A stretch of DNA of 64,000 nt, from NCBI GenBank assembly GCA_033060915.1, contig CM065397.1, forward strand, positions 31,007,501 through 31,071,500, written 5' to 3'. A program made the position numbers and the translations under genes. Source of the stretch: Euryodendron excelsum. Lineage: Eukaryota > Streptophyta > Magnoliopsida > Ericales > Pentaphylacaceae. Numbering within the stretch: position 1 is the first letter of the stretch; each line of letters opens with the position of its first letter. The notes beneath the pieces were generated by a model. It made no database searches, was not told the DNA's origin, and saw only the letters and a list, made by a program, of their open reading frames with translations. Positions 1 through 11,274 of this stretch are shown piece after piece.

Positions 1-164
1 AGATCCTAACGTTTAGCCACTGTATCCAGCTCACATATGTTCTTTGCCATACCTTTGCTTTGATGAAAAGAATGTTCAGCCACCGTATCCACCGTATCCA
101 CCCTCTCTTCGAAGGGCTACACACCTCTAAAGTTCCTTTGCTTTGATGAAAAGAATGGAAATGC

Positions 165-1105
165 CTATGAGCACATTGTCCAGTTCATCGAAACCCTAGG
201 GGCTCATGGCTCTAACATGGAGCTCTGCTTAAGGGAGTTTTTGAAGTCTCTTACCAACCGTGCTTACAGTTGATATATCAATATGGCTCCTGAGTCAGTT
301 CTAACTTGGGAGGACATGGTGAATAAGTATAACACCAAGGAGGTCCAAAACTATAAGAAAGATCCCCTGGAGTTCATCCAATGCTTCTAGGACAAAGCCA
401 TGGAATGCTATGAACCTGTGGAAGAAAAGAAGCCGGTAGAGATCTATATTGAAGGTATATAGAATGAGTACAAGGTTCATTTGGTGAACCTCTCCATGCC
501 AACCTTCTCTGGAAACCTCCGTGTTATCGTTAAGATGCCCCCCAAATCTGGTGGCTAGAGGAACTCCAAAAATAGTGTCTCTACAGCTTTCGCCCCCAAT
601 GACCGGTAGCGACAGCGGAGAAAAATTCTAAAGGAAGGAAGAGAAGGGGGTGTGACTCTTCTCAAGGAATGGGTCAATGATGGGGAGCTCAACCTGCCCG
701 AAGTAGGGACACTCCTTTCGAAGAAGGACAAAGAAAGTGAGAAGTATGGCATCTATCACCAATCTACTAAACATTCTACCAAGGATTGCTGGAGTCTTAG
801 AAGGATAGTGCACAAGAAGGTCTCTGAGAAGCAACTTCGCTTCAAAAAAAGTTAGGAATGACGTTCGAAACAACCCCTACCCTAATCACAAAGACAAAGG
901 GAAAAATGTCAATATGGTGGCCTACTGTGGCCTCATCAATGTTGGTGAGGAGTTCCTCAAGTTCTTGGATGAAGAGGAGCTATACAGCGTTTACATGACG
1001 TCCTACCACGACGAACTCGAGAAAATTGGAGATTATTGTCCTCCAATAAATGCTCTAGACCCTGATATGCAGCAAAGGTTCTCTAAAATTCAACTAAATT
1101 CATAA
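165..1105 (+). pseudogene. Tat-lineage gag remnant
   Basis: Gag forms the capsid of the retrotransposon particle. Broken frames carry recognisable gypsy gag blocks: a stretch with LTWEDMVNKYN, then DPLEFIQCF, CYEPVEEKKPVEIYIEGI and LVNLSMPTFS, separated by stops such as TAG near 390. The gag C-terminal region at 652-855 contains LLKEWVNDGELNLPEVGTL and a YGIYHQSTKHSTKDCWSLRR block typical of the end of Tat gag. The 914-1105 frame continues in the same style but is not diagnostic. No complete reading frame survives. Confidence 0.75.
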
Positions 1106-1307
1106 GGTTCTTCGGCCAGCTAGGGCTCTCGAGCAATGCTAGGTTGGAGATCACTAAGTCAATAATCAACATCGTGGAGATATATCATAAGGAGTGCATC
1201 GGCCTGGAAGGGACTGTTCGCGAATCATCTGGGAGGACTCTAGTGCTATAACCTTCTCAGAAGCTGATCAGAGGTACTCATTCCTGCACAATAGGCCATT
1301 GTAAGTC

Positions 1308-1740
1308 ATGGCTTCCATTCACGGCGTTGAGTTCAAAAGGGCCTTCGTTAATGGAGGAGCTTCCATCAATATAAAGCCATTCGAGACATTCGAAATGATG
1401 GGAATCCCCGAGAAGCAGATTGTGAAGCGGTCCATCAACATCACTGGGTTCGGGGGAGAACGCAAGGCCACCATAGGTTATGTTAATGTGAATCTGGTTG
1501 TAAGGGAGATCTAGGCCTCGATAAAGTTTCATATCATCGAGACCCCCTCCACCAACTATCGTGTCATCTTGGTGTGCACCTGGATGCACAGATATGTTGC
1601 GATTGCCTTGAGCTACCACTAGTGTATAAAGGGAAAGTGGAGAAAGAAGACTGTCACCATAGAAGCTTCTGATAGGGCCTTCGAGGCCTGTGAGACACAC
1701 CTCTCGGATACTGTTTTCTTCACAGAGTTGTCCACTGAAG
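1308..1740 (+). pseudogene. Tat-lineage aspartic protease remnant
   Basis: Retroviral-type aspartic protease that would cut the gag-pol polyprotein. The 1308-1514 frame reads through FVNGGASINIKPFETF and ITGFGGERKATIGYVNVNL; after a TAG at 1512 the same frame continues with FHIIETPSTNYRVIL and a WMH block. In this family the active site reads D-T-G-A-S; here it is N-G-G-A-S, so the catalytic aspartate is lost. Together with the stops this makes it inactive. Confidence 0.78.
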
Positions 1741-1962
1741 CAACACCACATACTTCAAAACCCCGAGGAACCCAGATTCCCAAATGAAAAGATATGAAGG
1801 ATAAAGATGAGGAAGTCCCTCATAAGAGAAGCGCGGGAAGGATTCGATCCAGGAACCTCCAAGAACTCACCCTGAAAGTTCACTAAGTTTCAAGAGGGAG
1901 GGAGGACCATATACCTTCTATGATGGTGCGAGGGGGGAAAGCCCTCTGTTATAAGTGTTGTC

Positions 1963-1980
1963 ACCCCCCCCCCCCCCCCC
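1963..1980. repeat. Poly(C) tract
   Basis: An uninterrupted run of about 18 C inside the decayed Tat polyprotein, followed by AAAACC. Such a tract is prone to length error in sequencing. Confidence 0.9.
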
Positions 1981-2237
1981 AAAACCAAAAGGGAAGGCAA
2001 GCGTGCACGGTGATGAGGAACTCGATGAGATCATCGAGAATCCTAAACTAGCACTTGAATTCATGCAGGATGGTCCTAAACCCCCAGCAAGAAGAGCTCC
2101 AAGAGACCAATCTTCAGAGTGACCAAGGAGCTCCCCAACTAGTGTTCATAAGTAAAGGGCTAACTCCGAAAGAGCAAGAGGCTCTTACTAGGTTACTCAA
2201 GAAGTACTCAGATGTGTTTGCCTAGACATATGAGCAG

Positions 2238-2820
2238 ATGCCCGGCTTAGACCTTGTAATGGTTTCTCATCACCTAGACATATTTTTAAACTCCAAACCA
2301 TGCAAGCAGTTCGCAAAGAAGTACCACCCAGACTTGGAAGTGAAAATCAATGAGGAGATCCAAAAGCTGCAGGTAACAAGGTTCATAAGATCCATTCAGT
2401 ATCTCTCATGGTTGGCTAACATTGTCCCCGTCAAGAAGAAGAATGGGCAGATACGTGTCTGCATAGATTTTTGTGATCTCAATAAGGCGTGCCTAAAGGA
2501 TGAGTTCCCGCTCCCTCACGTAAACACTATGGTCGACGCCACTGCTGGTCATCAAATGTTTTCATTCATGGACGGGTTCAGTAGTTACAACCAGATAAAG
2601 ATGGTTGATAAAGATGCTGAAAAGATCGCGTTCTGAACGCCCTTCGATAACTTCTCCTATACAGTCATGCCCTTCAAACTCAGAAACGTAGGAGCAACCT
2701 ATCAACAAGCAATGACTGATGTGTTTTATAATATGCTGCATCACACTGTGGAAGATTATGTCGATGACCTGGTGTTCAAGTCTCTAAAAATGGAGGATCA
2801 TTTAAAGCACCTTAAGTAAG
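2238..2820 (+). pseudogene. Tat-lineage reverse transcriptase
   Basis: Copies element RNA into DNA. Visible RT motifs in order: NIVPVKKKNGQIRVCIDF followed by DLNKACLKDEFPLP, MFSFMDGFSSYNQIKM, then after a TGA at about 2635 FDNFSYTVMPFKLRNVGATYQ, and the catalytic box DYVDDLVFKS near 2755-2785. The YVDD box is intact, but the TGA, a TAA near 2818 and substitutions (C for R in the IDFRDLN box) break the protein. The start of the listed span is the first methionine of the surviving frame; the native domain begins a little upstream. Confidence 0.88.
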
Positions 2821-3580
2821 TGCTCAAAAGTTACAAGAGGTACAATATGAGGACGAATCCGCTAAAGTGCACTTTTGGAGTGACAGTAGGGAAGTTCCTT
2901 AGGTTCCTCATTCACCACCACGACATCGACATTGATAGGGCAAAGATGAAGGCCATAACTGGCATGCCTCCACCCCATTCTCATAAGTCATTGAAAAGCT
3001 TTCTAGAAAAGGTATCCTACCTATGGAGGTTCATCCACTCATTGGCCGAAACCACAGTGCCCTTCAACCCTCTCTTGAAAGGAAAAACCAAGTTCAAATG
3101 GATAGAGGAACACCAGAAAGTATTCAAAACAATCAAATCCGTCTTATCTTCTCCTCAAACCATGACTGCTCCTCAACCAGGGAAGCCATTGATCTTGTAT
3201 TTAACATCCAATCTGAGATCCATCGGAGTGCTCCTCGTTCAAAAGCTGGAAGGAGTAAAGAAACCTATACATTACATTAGTAGAATGATCAAAGGACCTG
3301 AGGCTAGGTACACCGCTATTGAATGACAATGTCTGGCCCTTGTGTTCACTGCACAGAAACTCAAGCACTTCTTTTTAGCTTATCCAATCCACGTAGTTAC
3401 TTGTAGTGACCCCATCAAGTATTTCCTCGGTAAGCCAACACTTACGGGTCAGATGGCCCGGTGGCTCTTAGCTCTTTTAGAGTTTGAAATCAAATGTGTT
3501 ACTCTTACTGCGATCAAATCTCAAGCATTGGCCGAGCTCCTTGCCCACTTCCCAAATGGTTCCTATGAACCTATTGATGA
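2820..3580 (+). pseudogene. RT thumb/connection and first RNase H of the Tat element
   Basis: The frame opens with YNMRTNPLKCTFGV (RT palm end) and FLRFLIHHHDIDID, where the family normally has FLGF and RGIE. RNase H sequence follows: APQPGKPLILYLTSN, then GVLLVQ and KPIHYISRMIKGPEARYT. A TGA near 3324 interrupts it, after which the frame at 3342-3791 continues with QKLKHFFLAYPIHVVT and a GQMARWLLALLEFEI block. This RNase H would remove template RNA during replication. The catalytic aspartate expected where LYLTSN stands is replaced. Confidence 0.85.
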
Positions 3581-3639
3581 AACCCTCCTAAAAGATGACT
3601 TCCAAGCCGCCACAACAGCAGGCGATTCTTCGAAAGATA

Positions 3640-3903
3640 CTTGGACTCTGAGCTTTGATGGGTCCAGTAGCGAGGGGAAGGGAGGAGGAAGCATATTGTT
3701 AAAAAATGACAAGGAGAAGGAGTTCAGTTTGTCTTATCGATTGGACTTTCATTGTTCCAACAATGAAGCAGAGCATGAGGCTCTCATTTAAGGACTCCTA
3801 GCCACCAAAAGAATGGGTGTAAAGCTACTCAGAATTAAGGGCGATTCAAAGTTAGTGGTTAAACAAGCTTCGAGATATTTTGCACTAAAAGAGGTTGCCC
3901 TAG
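3640..3903 (+). pseudogene. Second (archaeal-type) RNase H of the Tat element, cut by LTR insertion
   Basis: After the first RNase H the protein resumes with WTLSFDGSSSEGKGGG, LSYRLDFHCSNNEAEHEALI and, past a TAA at 3788, LLATKRMGVK and GDSKLVVKQ. SFDGSS, NNEAEHEAL and GDSKLVV are the three acidic blocks of the extra RNase H domain of Tat elements. The frame stops where giant LTR copy A begins (FALKEVALV, then TGTAAGC). The rest of this domain and the integrase are not in the window. Confidence 0.82.
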
Positions 3904-4730
3904 TGTAAGCACCCCATTTTTGCCCACTCAGCAATCTCCGGCCCAACTAGGCTCATTTTCACACATCACACGCATATTCGGACTCTCACATGACTTCTAA
4001 ACTCCAATTTAGTTCACCGGTTGCTTCCTGGGCCTGTAGGGCCCCTTTGAAGCTAAATGACCATTTTGCCCCTAGGCATCCAAACGCCCCGGGAACCACA
4101 CCGGCTCTGGGTATCAAACCGGTAACCTCTCGAGAATGCTTCCTATAGTTTTCTTTATCTTTCCGGATCATTTCAAGTCAGTTCCGGCAAACCCGGTGCG
4201 AAATAACCGTTTTGCCCCTGGTGGGCCGGTCGCCTTTTCTGACCACACCGGCCCTGGGTATCAAACCGGTAGCTTTTGGGAACATTCTAAATAATGTTTA
4301 CAAAACTTAAATCTTATTTCAGGATGTTCCGAGTCCATCTCGGCAGCTTTCCAGCCCGGTTGACCGTTTTGCCCCTAATGGCCCGATCAACCCCTCCGAC
4401 ACATCCTATCCTTATCAAATACCTCTGGGACACTGTTCTAAGTATTCCTGTCCTTTTCTGGCCTTCCGGGCCAATTCTGGTCTCTTAAATCATTCCTGGA
4501 CTTTCTGAAGTCACTCCTAATTAAGCTAGGCTAAAAATTATATAATAGTCACTAGTACAGGTGCCCAAATCTTCCCAAGATACGTTACTTGCTGACCTAT
4601 AACTTTCCTAACTGGCTGGTGCCACTAGTAATGGCGCCAAGCCAAGAAATGGCCTAGAGCCACTCCTAATGGCACCAAGAGAAAATTTGGCCTGGCGCCA
4701 CTGCAACAGGCGCCAGGTTTATCTCATATC

Positions 4731-4738
4731 TATAAATA
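4731..4738 (+). promoter_or_regulatory. TATA box of giant LTR copy A
   Basis: TATAAATA lies within a region matched in copy C (TATAAATA near 61240) and, reversed, in copy B (TATTTATAG near 52777). It follows GGCGCC-rich short inverted repeats and precedes a leader-like stretch, as expected for an LTR promoter. Confidence 0.6.
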
Positions 4739-5639
4739 CAAAGTCTCCTCCAACGTGAAAGAGGTCCGCAAATTCAGTCTGAAAACCCTAATATTCGATA
4801 TACAAACCTCGTAGCCTCCATAAACCCTAGCTCTTCTAGGTTTTTCAAACCCTAGCCACCATACACAAACCCTAGCCTCCTATACACTCACATACACTCC
4901 TATACACTTATACACTAGCCTCCAACCCTCCATTGAAGACTTGGATTGCTACAACTACAAGCTTTGAAGATCAAAGACAAGCCCTCGAAGACTGAAACAA
5001 AGACCGAAGAAAAGCAAGAAAAGCAAGGCGTGCAAAGCAAAGTGAACTAAACAAGACAAGGTAGGCTTTCTCTTTAAGTTTCTGCACTTCCCCCTCTCTC
5101 TTCTCTCTCCTAACCCACTTGGGTTTTCTTCTATTTTAATCTCCCATCTTCTTTCCCCCCCCCCCCCCCCCTCTCTCTTCTTTGCATGCTTGGAACAAGG
5201 GGATTCCCGGTCCATGTGTAGGATTAGGCTATTGGAGAGTCACCGTGTTGGGAGCTTTTTTTTAGTCTAACCGGAGACCACGTGGGTTCGACCCCCTTGA
5301 TTACATAGTGAAGCCTTAACCTTGTATATTCACGACCCCAAATTTGCATTGTGCATATCATGATCTTGCATCTCTCCAAAATCGTTTTCAAACTCGTTTT
5401 CAAAACTTGCATTAACATTGTTTTCAAAATTGCATCAAAATCTTCTTTTTCAAAATTTGTTTTCAAAATCACAATCTTAGGGTGATTCTAGCCTTTCCAT
5501 GGCTAGGGTTGCTTTAGAAAAGTGTTACATTTAAAGTGACTTTCATGGTCCATATTTTCAAATCTTGTTATTTTCAAAACCACTATCCTAAAGTGGTTCT
5601 AGCCCTCTTATGGTTAGAATCGCTTTAGGAAAGTGAGAT

Positions 5640-7190
5640 ATTTTATATATACATTCCAAAATCTCTTCTCAAAAATCTCCCTCCAAACTCCTTTCTAACA
5701 ATCTCTTTCCAAAAAATGTATTTCCTACAAGCTCCCTTCCTAAAACGTTTTCTTCAAAGTCCACTTTTCAAAGATGCTCCTTACGTTTCCTTCTTAAACA
5801 TCTCTTCCCAAAAATCTCTTTCTAAAAACTCCTCACTAGGATTTCTTTAAAAAAAAAAAACTCTCTTTTCAAAATTTACTTTCTAAAAACTCTTCTCTAG
5901 GATTTCTTTTCCAAAAATCCCTCTTTCCAAAAAACTCACTTTCCAAAAATTCCTTTTCTTGGTGTCCAAGTTAAGGCTTAGAGCCAACAATTAGAAAACC
6001 CTAATTTTTCTTCCCAAAAATATGATTTTCAATCCTGCCTTAAAACCTAGGTTTCCAAAACCTCTTGTTTTCTACATCAAAACTATACATATTTCCAAAA
6101 CTTATTTTCTACGTCAAAACTATAGTCTTCCAAATGTAAGGTTTCTAAAACTTCCTCTTCCAAATCCATGCCAAATCCAATCTCCTGTTTAGGAAACTAG
6201 ATCCTATCCTTCGTTTTTGAAAACAAAATCAAAACATCTCTTTTTAGAAATAAAATCCAATCCTTTGTTTTAGAAAATAGGAATCTTAACCCTTCCTAGT
6301 CCAAATCTTTCCTAATTCAAATCCTTCCTAATTTTCTACTTTCCCAAATCTTAAGTTTCCAAAACTTAAAGCTAAAAATCTTTTCTAAATTTTAAAACTC
6401 AACTTCCACATCTTTCCTAATTCAACCATTTCCTAATTCTACTCCTTTTCAAATATTAACTTTCCAAATCTTTCTTAAACTCAAACCTATTCTAATCTCA
6501 AGATTTTCTAAAACTCAAACTCTAAAACTTTCTAAATTTCAAATATTTCCAAATCCAAAGCTTTCTAAATTCAAAACTTTCTTAAGTTAAATCTTTCTAA
6601 ACTCCCAAACTTTCTAAACCTTAAACTTTCTAAATCTCAAATCTTTCCAAATTCAAAACTTTCTAAATTCAAAGCTTTCTATATTCTAAACTTTCCAACT
6701 TTCAAAACTTTCCTAAATTGAAACTTTCCTAAGATGAAACTTTCCAAAAATGACACTTTCCTATTTTGAAACTTTCCTAAATCGAGACTTTCCTAATTCG
6801 AACTTTTCCTAAATTCAATCCAACCTTTCTCCAATCTTCAAAGTCCAACATTTGAGTCCAATCTTTCTTAATCTCAAGTCCTTTCTAAATTCTCTCTTTC
6901 CTAAGTCTAGGTTTCCTAAAACCAATCTTTTCAAATCTTCCAATCAAAGTCCAAATTTTCTATTCTTCCAATTCCAATTTGAATTCCAACTCCAACTCTT
7001 TTCCAAATCAACTCTTCTATTTTTAATCGGACTCTTGTCCAAACTACGACTGACCTGATTCCTCCAAAAGGATGAGGTCACAACATTTTTCAAACTTCTA
7101 TTTCCACAACTTCTTTCAAATTTCCAATTCCACAACCTTTTTCAAATCTCCAACTCTATAATCTATTTCAAACTTCCAATTCTAAATTTC
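5640..7190 (+). repeat. G-poor low-complexity block of giant LTR copy A
   Basis: About 1.5 kb made of degenerate variants of AAACTTTCCTAAATT and TTCCAAAACTC, with G nearly absent on the LTR sense strand. The equivalent blocks are about 50200-51900 (reverse) and 62100-63640. No coding frame is believable here. Confidence 0.85.
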
Positions 7191-7193
7191 TAC

Positions 7194-7480
7194 CTCCACA
7201 TGTTTGGTGCAGTCATGTTGAATAGGATTATGAGATATAGCAATGGCCGCTTTGTTGTCACAAAAAGATCCATTTTCGATGTAGGCTCAAAACCAATCTC
7301 GGTCAGTAACTTCTTGAGCCAATGGAGTTCACAAAATCCTTTAGCCATACCTCGAAATTTTGTTTCTGCACTAAACAATGCAACCACCTTTTGTTTCTTG
7401 CTTCTCCACGTAACTAGGTTCCCTCCAACGAAAGTGAAGTAACTTGAGGTGGATTTCCGGTCCTTTATATTCCCTGCCAA
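7194..7480 (-). pseudogene. Copia RNase H, C-terminus cut off
   Basis: C-terminal part of a Ty1/copia polyprotein. Reads DRKSTSSYFTFVGGNLVTWR, SKKQKVVALFSAETKFRGMA and a degenerate form of the LLYLIILFNMTAPNMWR block, which in this family ends SHNPIQHDRTKHVEVD. The match stops at V-E-V-E and passes straight into giant LTR sequence at about 7193, so the RNase H end, polypurine tract and LTR of this copia element are gone. Confidence 0.88.
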
Positions 7481-7746
7481 TCCGCATCTGTATAGCCATC
7501 AACTCTTAGGTGGTTGTTCTTAAAAAACATGAGACCCTTCCCTGGAGATGATTTCAAATATCGGAGTATTCAAATTACTGCTTCCATATGATCCTCACTT
7601 GGGCAATACATGAACAGACTTACTACAGTCATAGCGAATGCAATATCTTGGCAGGTATAAGAAAGGTAGATAAGTTTCCCTACTAGTCTTTGGTATCTTC
7701 CTTTCTTTGCTGGTGTTTGGTCTGAATACTCTCCAAGCTTGTGAGT

Positions 7747-8470
7747 CTAGACAATTGGAGTGTCTATAGGTTTGCACTCCAATAATCCTACTTCTGATAG
7801 AAAGTCTAGGATATACTTCCGTTGACACAGAAATATTCCTTGCCTTGATCTTGCAACTTCTATTCCCATAAAGTACTTTAGTCCTCCTAGATTCTTCATT
7901 TCGAATTCAGTAACCAGTTGTTTTTGAAGTCGAGATATTTCTTCCAAGTCATTCCCTGTGAGAATCATGTCATCTACATAGACTATTAGGGCAGTTACCT
8001 TGCTCTGTCGATGTTTTAGGAACAAAGTATGGTTAGAGTTGCTTTGTTTGAAGCCATATTTCTTCATTGCCAAGTTGAATTGTCCAAACCAAAGCTCACT
8101 CTAGTCTGCATACCACCTTCGTCTTTGGAGATGCCGTATAGCCTGGTGGGACATCCATATAAACTTCCTCCTCAAGATTGCCATGGAGAAAGGCATTCTT
8201 CACATCTAATTGGTGCAAAGGCCAATCGAGATTTGTGGCAAGAGATAATAAAACTCTCACAGTATTTAACTTGGCCACTGGAGAGAAGGTTTCCTGATAA
8301 TCTACGCCATATGTTTGTGTATAGCCTTTTGCCACGAGTCTCACCGTGTATCGTTCTACAGATCCATTTACCTTGTGGTTGATGGAGAATACCCATTTGC
8401 ACCCTACTGTCTTCTTCCCTTTGGGTAATGGTATTAGATTCCAGGTTTTGTTCTTCATCAGTGCCTCCAT
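7747..8470 (-). pseudogene. Copia reverse transcriptase with internal deletion
   Basis: The frame from 8470 gives [55 protein letters not shown] and [19 protein letters not shown]. From 8073 a second frame gives MKKYGFKQSNSNHTLFLKH, ALIVYVDDMILTGND and MKNLGGLKYFMGIEV. The YVDD box is intact. Between the frames, at about 8074-8096, the usual LYGLKQSPRAW segment is missing, so there is both a deletion and a frameshift. Confidence 0.9.
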
Positions 8471-8613
8471 TTCTTCTTATATGGCTTGAGTCCACTTCGG
8501 ATCCATCAAGGCTTCCTAAATATTGGTCGACACATGGCATGTAGAAAGTGTGGTGCAAATTTCTTGAGACGCTCAGGTAGCCTTTCATCAGACATATAGT
8601 TAGCGATTGGATA

Positions 8614-8840
8614 TCACATCATCCGTTCCTCAATATCTAGTGAGTATCTGGTTGGTGGCTTGCCTCGATTGTGCCTGAAAGGTAAGGTGTACCCAGCAGA
8701 TATATCCATGTTATCAGATGGCCTAGTAGTAAGAGAGCTTACCTCGAGAATATTCATAAGAGGTGGGTCCGGTACTGAGGATTGGGGAACTTCAATTTCA
8801 GTTTCAGATGTCGAACTTGTTGACTCAAGGTTGATCTCCA
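8614..8840 (-). pseudogene. Copia integrase-RT linker, left of SIRE LTR
   Basis: Low-complexity S/T/E-rich sequence (SSTSETEIEVPQSSVPDPP) followed by PLRQ-type basic sequence TLPFRHNRGKPPTRYS, typical of the spacer between integrase and RT in plant copia elements (usually ...RGKPPTRYSPD). It is cut at 8840/8841 by the SIRE-type LTR; the matching linker sequence resumes beyond 11120. Confidence 0.75.
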
Positions 8841-10091
8841 TGTTGATTTTGATGATAACAAAACCATGTGGTTGTTATCTAATGATTTCAATTAAGTGTG
8901 CAGGTTAGATTATAATCATTTGATAACAAGAAAATAATTAAATTGATCGGTTAAGCATCAAACAAGAAGATTACTTAGGCAATCTTATTCTTGAAGAGAT
9001 TGAAGATACTCAAGGAGTTCAACAAGTATTGAAAAGAAGGATGCAAGTGATTGAAGATCTTATAATGATTCAAGAAGTTATTCAAAGAAGCAAAGCACTC
9101 AAGCAAGATTATTTGAAGAGTATTCAAGTTGACATGGAATCAATTCTTGAAGACTAAAATACAAATTGAAGTGCAAATACAACAAAGGATTTCAAGTAGA
9201 ATTGAAGACCGAAGAGCTGGCACCGTACAAATATGGTTTACACTTCACTATGAAGACCTTCGATCCTCATGGCCATATCAAGTCCACTATATCATCATGC
9301 ATGCTATGAACTTCTAAATTGGTTGATTTTTCTACTCTAAATCTGGAAAATGCATTGAGGCATAAAGCATAAAAGAAAGGGGGAGCAACAAGTTGAAGCT
9401 TGTCAAGTAACAGTGGAGAACTTGTCACATTGAAGATATTGAAGAACTTGTGGTGAGAAGCTTGTCATGAAACAATGAAGACAAGAAGTATGATGAGTTG
9501 ATATATTCAGCAATCTCATAGTTGCAACCTCATTTAGATGACTCTTACAAGATATGAAAGCTCACCTTGAAGATTTGAAGATGTCTTGCAAGAATGGAAG
9601 AAGAAGAGACTCACTTAAAGACGTGGAAGTTTATTTGTTGGAAGTTTTGAAGATGTCTTGAAAGTATTGATAAGAAATCACAAGAGTTGGAAGCTTCATT
9701 GAAGATTATGTTGAAGTCTTGAATTGATGGAAGAAGTTATATTGATTAAAGAATCCTAGAAGAAATCAATTTGATGAAGATCAAGTAAAGAGATTGAAGA
9801 TGTTCAATAAGCATGAAAGATCAATTGAAGAAAAGAGATCTCAAGTCTTGGAAGCTCTCTTGAAGATTTTGAAGAAGACTTGGATCAATGGAAGAAATAA
9901 TGTTGATTGAAGAACTCTAAATATAATCAAAAGTGTATTGATTTTATCTTGAAGAGTTGAAGATGTTCTTGAAGTCAACATGCCTTGAAGAAGTCTTTTC
10001 AAGCCTTAGAAACCTTATTTGGATGATCCTTAAAGAGCTTGAAGATATTGAAGAAGATTGAAGAAGTATTGCAAAAGTTAAGGATTTTCCT

Positions 10092-10347
10092 AAAAAGAGT
10101 CGACCCCTCAAGCAAAAGAGTCGACTCATTCAAACAGAGGCTGAAAATTCTGGTGGAACATCAAAAGAGTCGACCCCTAGCATAAAAGAGTCGACTCATT
10201 CCAACAGAGAGTTGATTGTGCAATTTTAGACCAAAAGAGTCGACCCCTGGACCAAAAGAGTCGACTCATTTGGGCAGAACCTTCAAAAATCTGCTGCAAC
10301 ACAAAAAAGAGTCGACCCCTGCAGCAAAAGAGTCGACTCATTTAAGG
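10092..10347 (+). repeat. Four ~70-bp units with paired AGAGTCGAC motifs
   Basis: Four units begin at about 10096, 10166, 10236 and 10308. Each holds AGAGTCGACCCCT, then about 10 bases, then AAAAGAGTCGACTCATT, so eight GTCGAC palindromes lie in 250 bp. It sits about 90 bp before a TATATATAC promoter-like sequence inside the SIRE-type LTR. Confidence 0.9.
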
Positions 10348-10435
10348 TAACGGCTAGTTTTTTGAACGTTATACTCCGCCGTTTTCGTATCAAATGGTCT
10401 CCCATCCATCTCCAACGGCTATAATCAACTCAAGG

Positions 10436-10447
10436 CTATATATACAA
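10436..10447 (+). promoter_or_regulatory. Probable TATA box of SIRE-type LTR
   Basis: CTATATATACAAG follows the GTCGAC repeats and is in the position expected for the LTR promoter (U3/R boundary). Inference from composition and position only. Confidence 0.5.
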
Positions 10448-11274
10448 GATCCCCAACACATATATGATGATGAAGAACAAGAAGAACATGAGAAGAACTC
10501 AAGATTAAGTGCTACAAAGTGATATTTCATCTTCCACATCTTATACTCTGTTTTTATTCTTTTGGGGGGTTCTTGAGTGAGCTGAAAATTTGTTTATCCA
10601 CTCTTTGAGAGAGAGTTATTCATTGTACAACCTTCATCTATTATTGGGTTGGTTTGTAAACTTGTGAGTTTGGGTGTAGCTTGGGAAAAACACTTGTAAA
10701 GTTTGAGTGAAGCTTGGACAAAATCACTCGTAAGTTTGAGAGAAGCTTGGACAAAATCTCTTGGGTTTTGAGAGCTTGGGGAAGAGCTCTTGTAAAAGTG
10801 AGCTAGGCACTTGGAGAAAAACTAGCAGCTGTGTAAGGGAAGTTTACATAGTGGAATACCTTCGAGAGGATCGAGGAAGAGAGGACGTAGGCAAGGTTTG
10901 GCCGAACCTCTATAAATCTGGTGTTGTTCATTTCTTACTCTATTTTTCCTCCTTGCTTACAATACTTGCTTGCATTGCATTATATTATTTGTTTGCTTGG
11001 GTTATTAGTTTGATTGCTCACTGCTACAAAACTTAAATTGTTTTTAGTTGTATTGTTTGATATAAATTCTATAAAACCCAATTCACCCCCCCCTCTTGGG
11101 TTGCCTACTTGGGCCAACAGAACTCTCTACTCTTAGGGATGCATCCTCTTTTGAGGGTACTGAGGGCACTGGCATTGAGGGCACTTCTGATTCTTCACTG
11201 ATTGGGACTTCTTCTTCTCGAGTGTCTGCCCAGTCTAGTCGAAACCAATTCGACTCTTCTCCTTAAGCCTCCCT

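Larger units (their letters stand above)
1..3903 (+). mobile_element. Decayed Ty3/gypsy retrotransposon, Tat lineage (5' part outside window)
   Basis: Gag, protease, reverse transcriptase, RNase H and a second RNase H-like domain follow one another on the plus strand, the usual gypsy order. The second, archaeal-type RNase H after the normal one is known for the Tat lineage (Ogre/Retand-like elements). Many in-frame stops and frame changes show an old, inactive copy. No integrase is seen, because a giant LTR begins at 3904 inside the second RNase H. The 5' LTR lies outside the window. The lineage call is inference from domain order and motif style. Confidence 0.85.
3904..7193 (+). mobile_element. 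Giant LTR, copy A, 3'-truncated
   Basis: Begins TGTAAGCACCCCATTTTTG, the same terminus as copies B (reverse complement ending 53637) and C (59614). It shares with them a promoter segment with TATA box, a segment ending in CATATCATGATCTTGCATC, a long G-poor block, and a conserved GACCTGATTCCTCC motif near 7050. Copy A lacks about 20 bp after that motif, and its 3' end is lost at about 7193, where it is fused directly to a copia RNase H frame. Copy B shows that the whole unit is one LTR of about 4.3 kb. Such length is known for Tat-lineage elements; which element encodes this family is not shown here. Confidence 0.85.
8841..11119 (+). mobile_element. SIRE/Maximus-type copia solo LTR
   Basis: Starts TGTTGATTTTGATGATAACA and ends CTTGGGTTGCCTACTTGGGC followed by CAACA, both as in SIRE-type LTRs known from many plants; 2279 bp. 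No PBS, gag, pol or second LTR is present, so it is a solo LTR. It splits an older copia polyprotein (-). The five bases on each side (CTCCA and GAACT) do not match, so no TSD is visible; either the flanks changed or the solo LTR arose by recombination between different insertions. The first half is rich in TTGAAGA-like purine repeats. A 91-codon frame at 10761 inside it is not believed to be a gene. Confidence 0.85.

Noticed and set aside
10092..10347. CRISPR-like array
   Set aside because: Four 70-bp units with dyads in a plant LTR; spacers are not distinct, and the host is a plant.
10761..11036. 91-codon plus-strand frame
   Set aside because: Lies inside the SIRE-type LTR near its 3' end; hydrophobic tail is composition, not a known protein.
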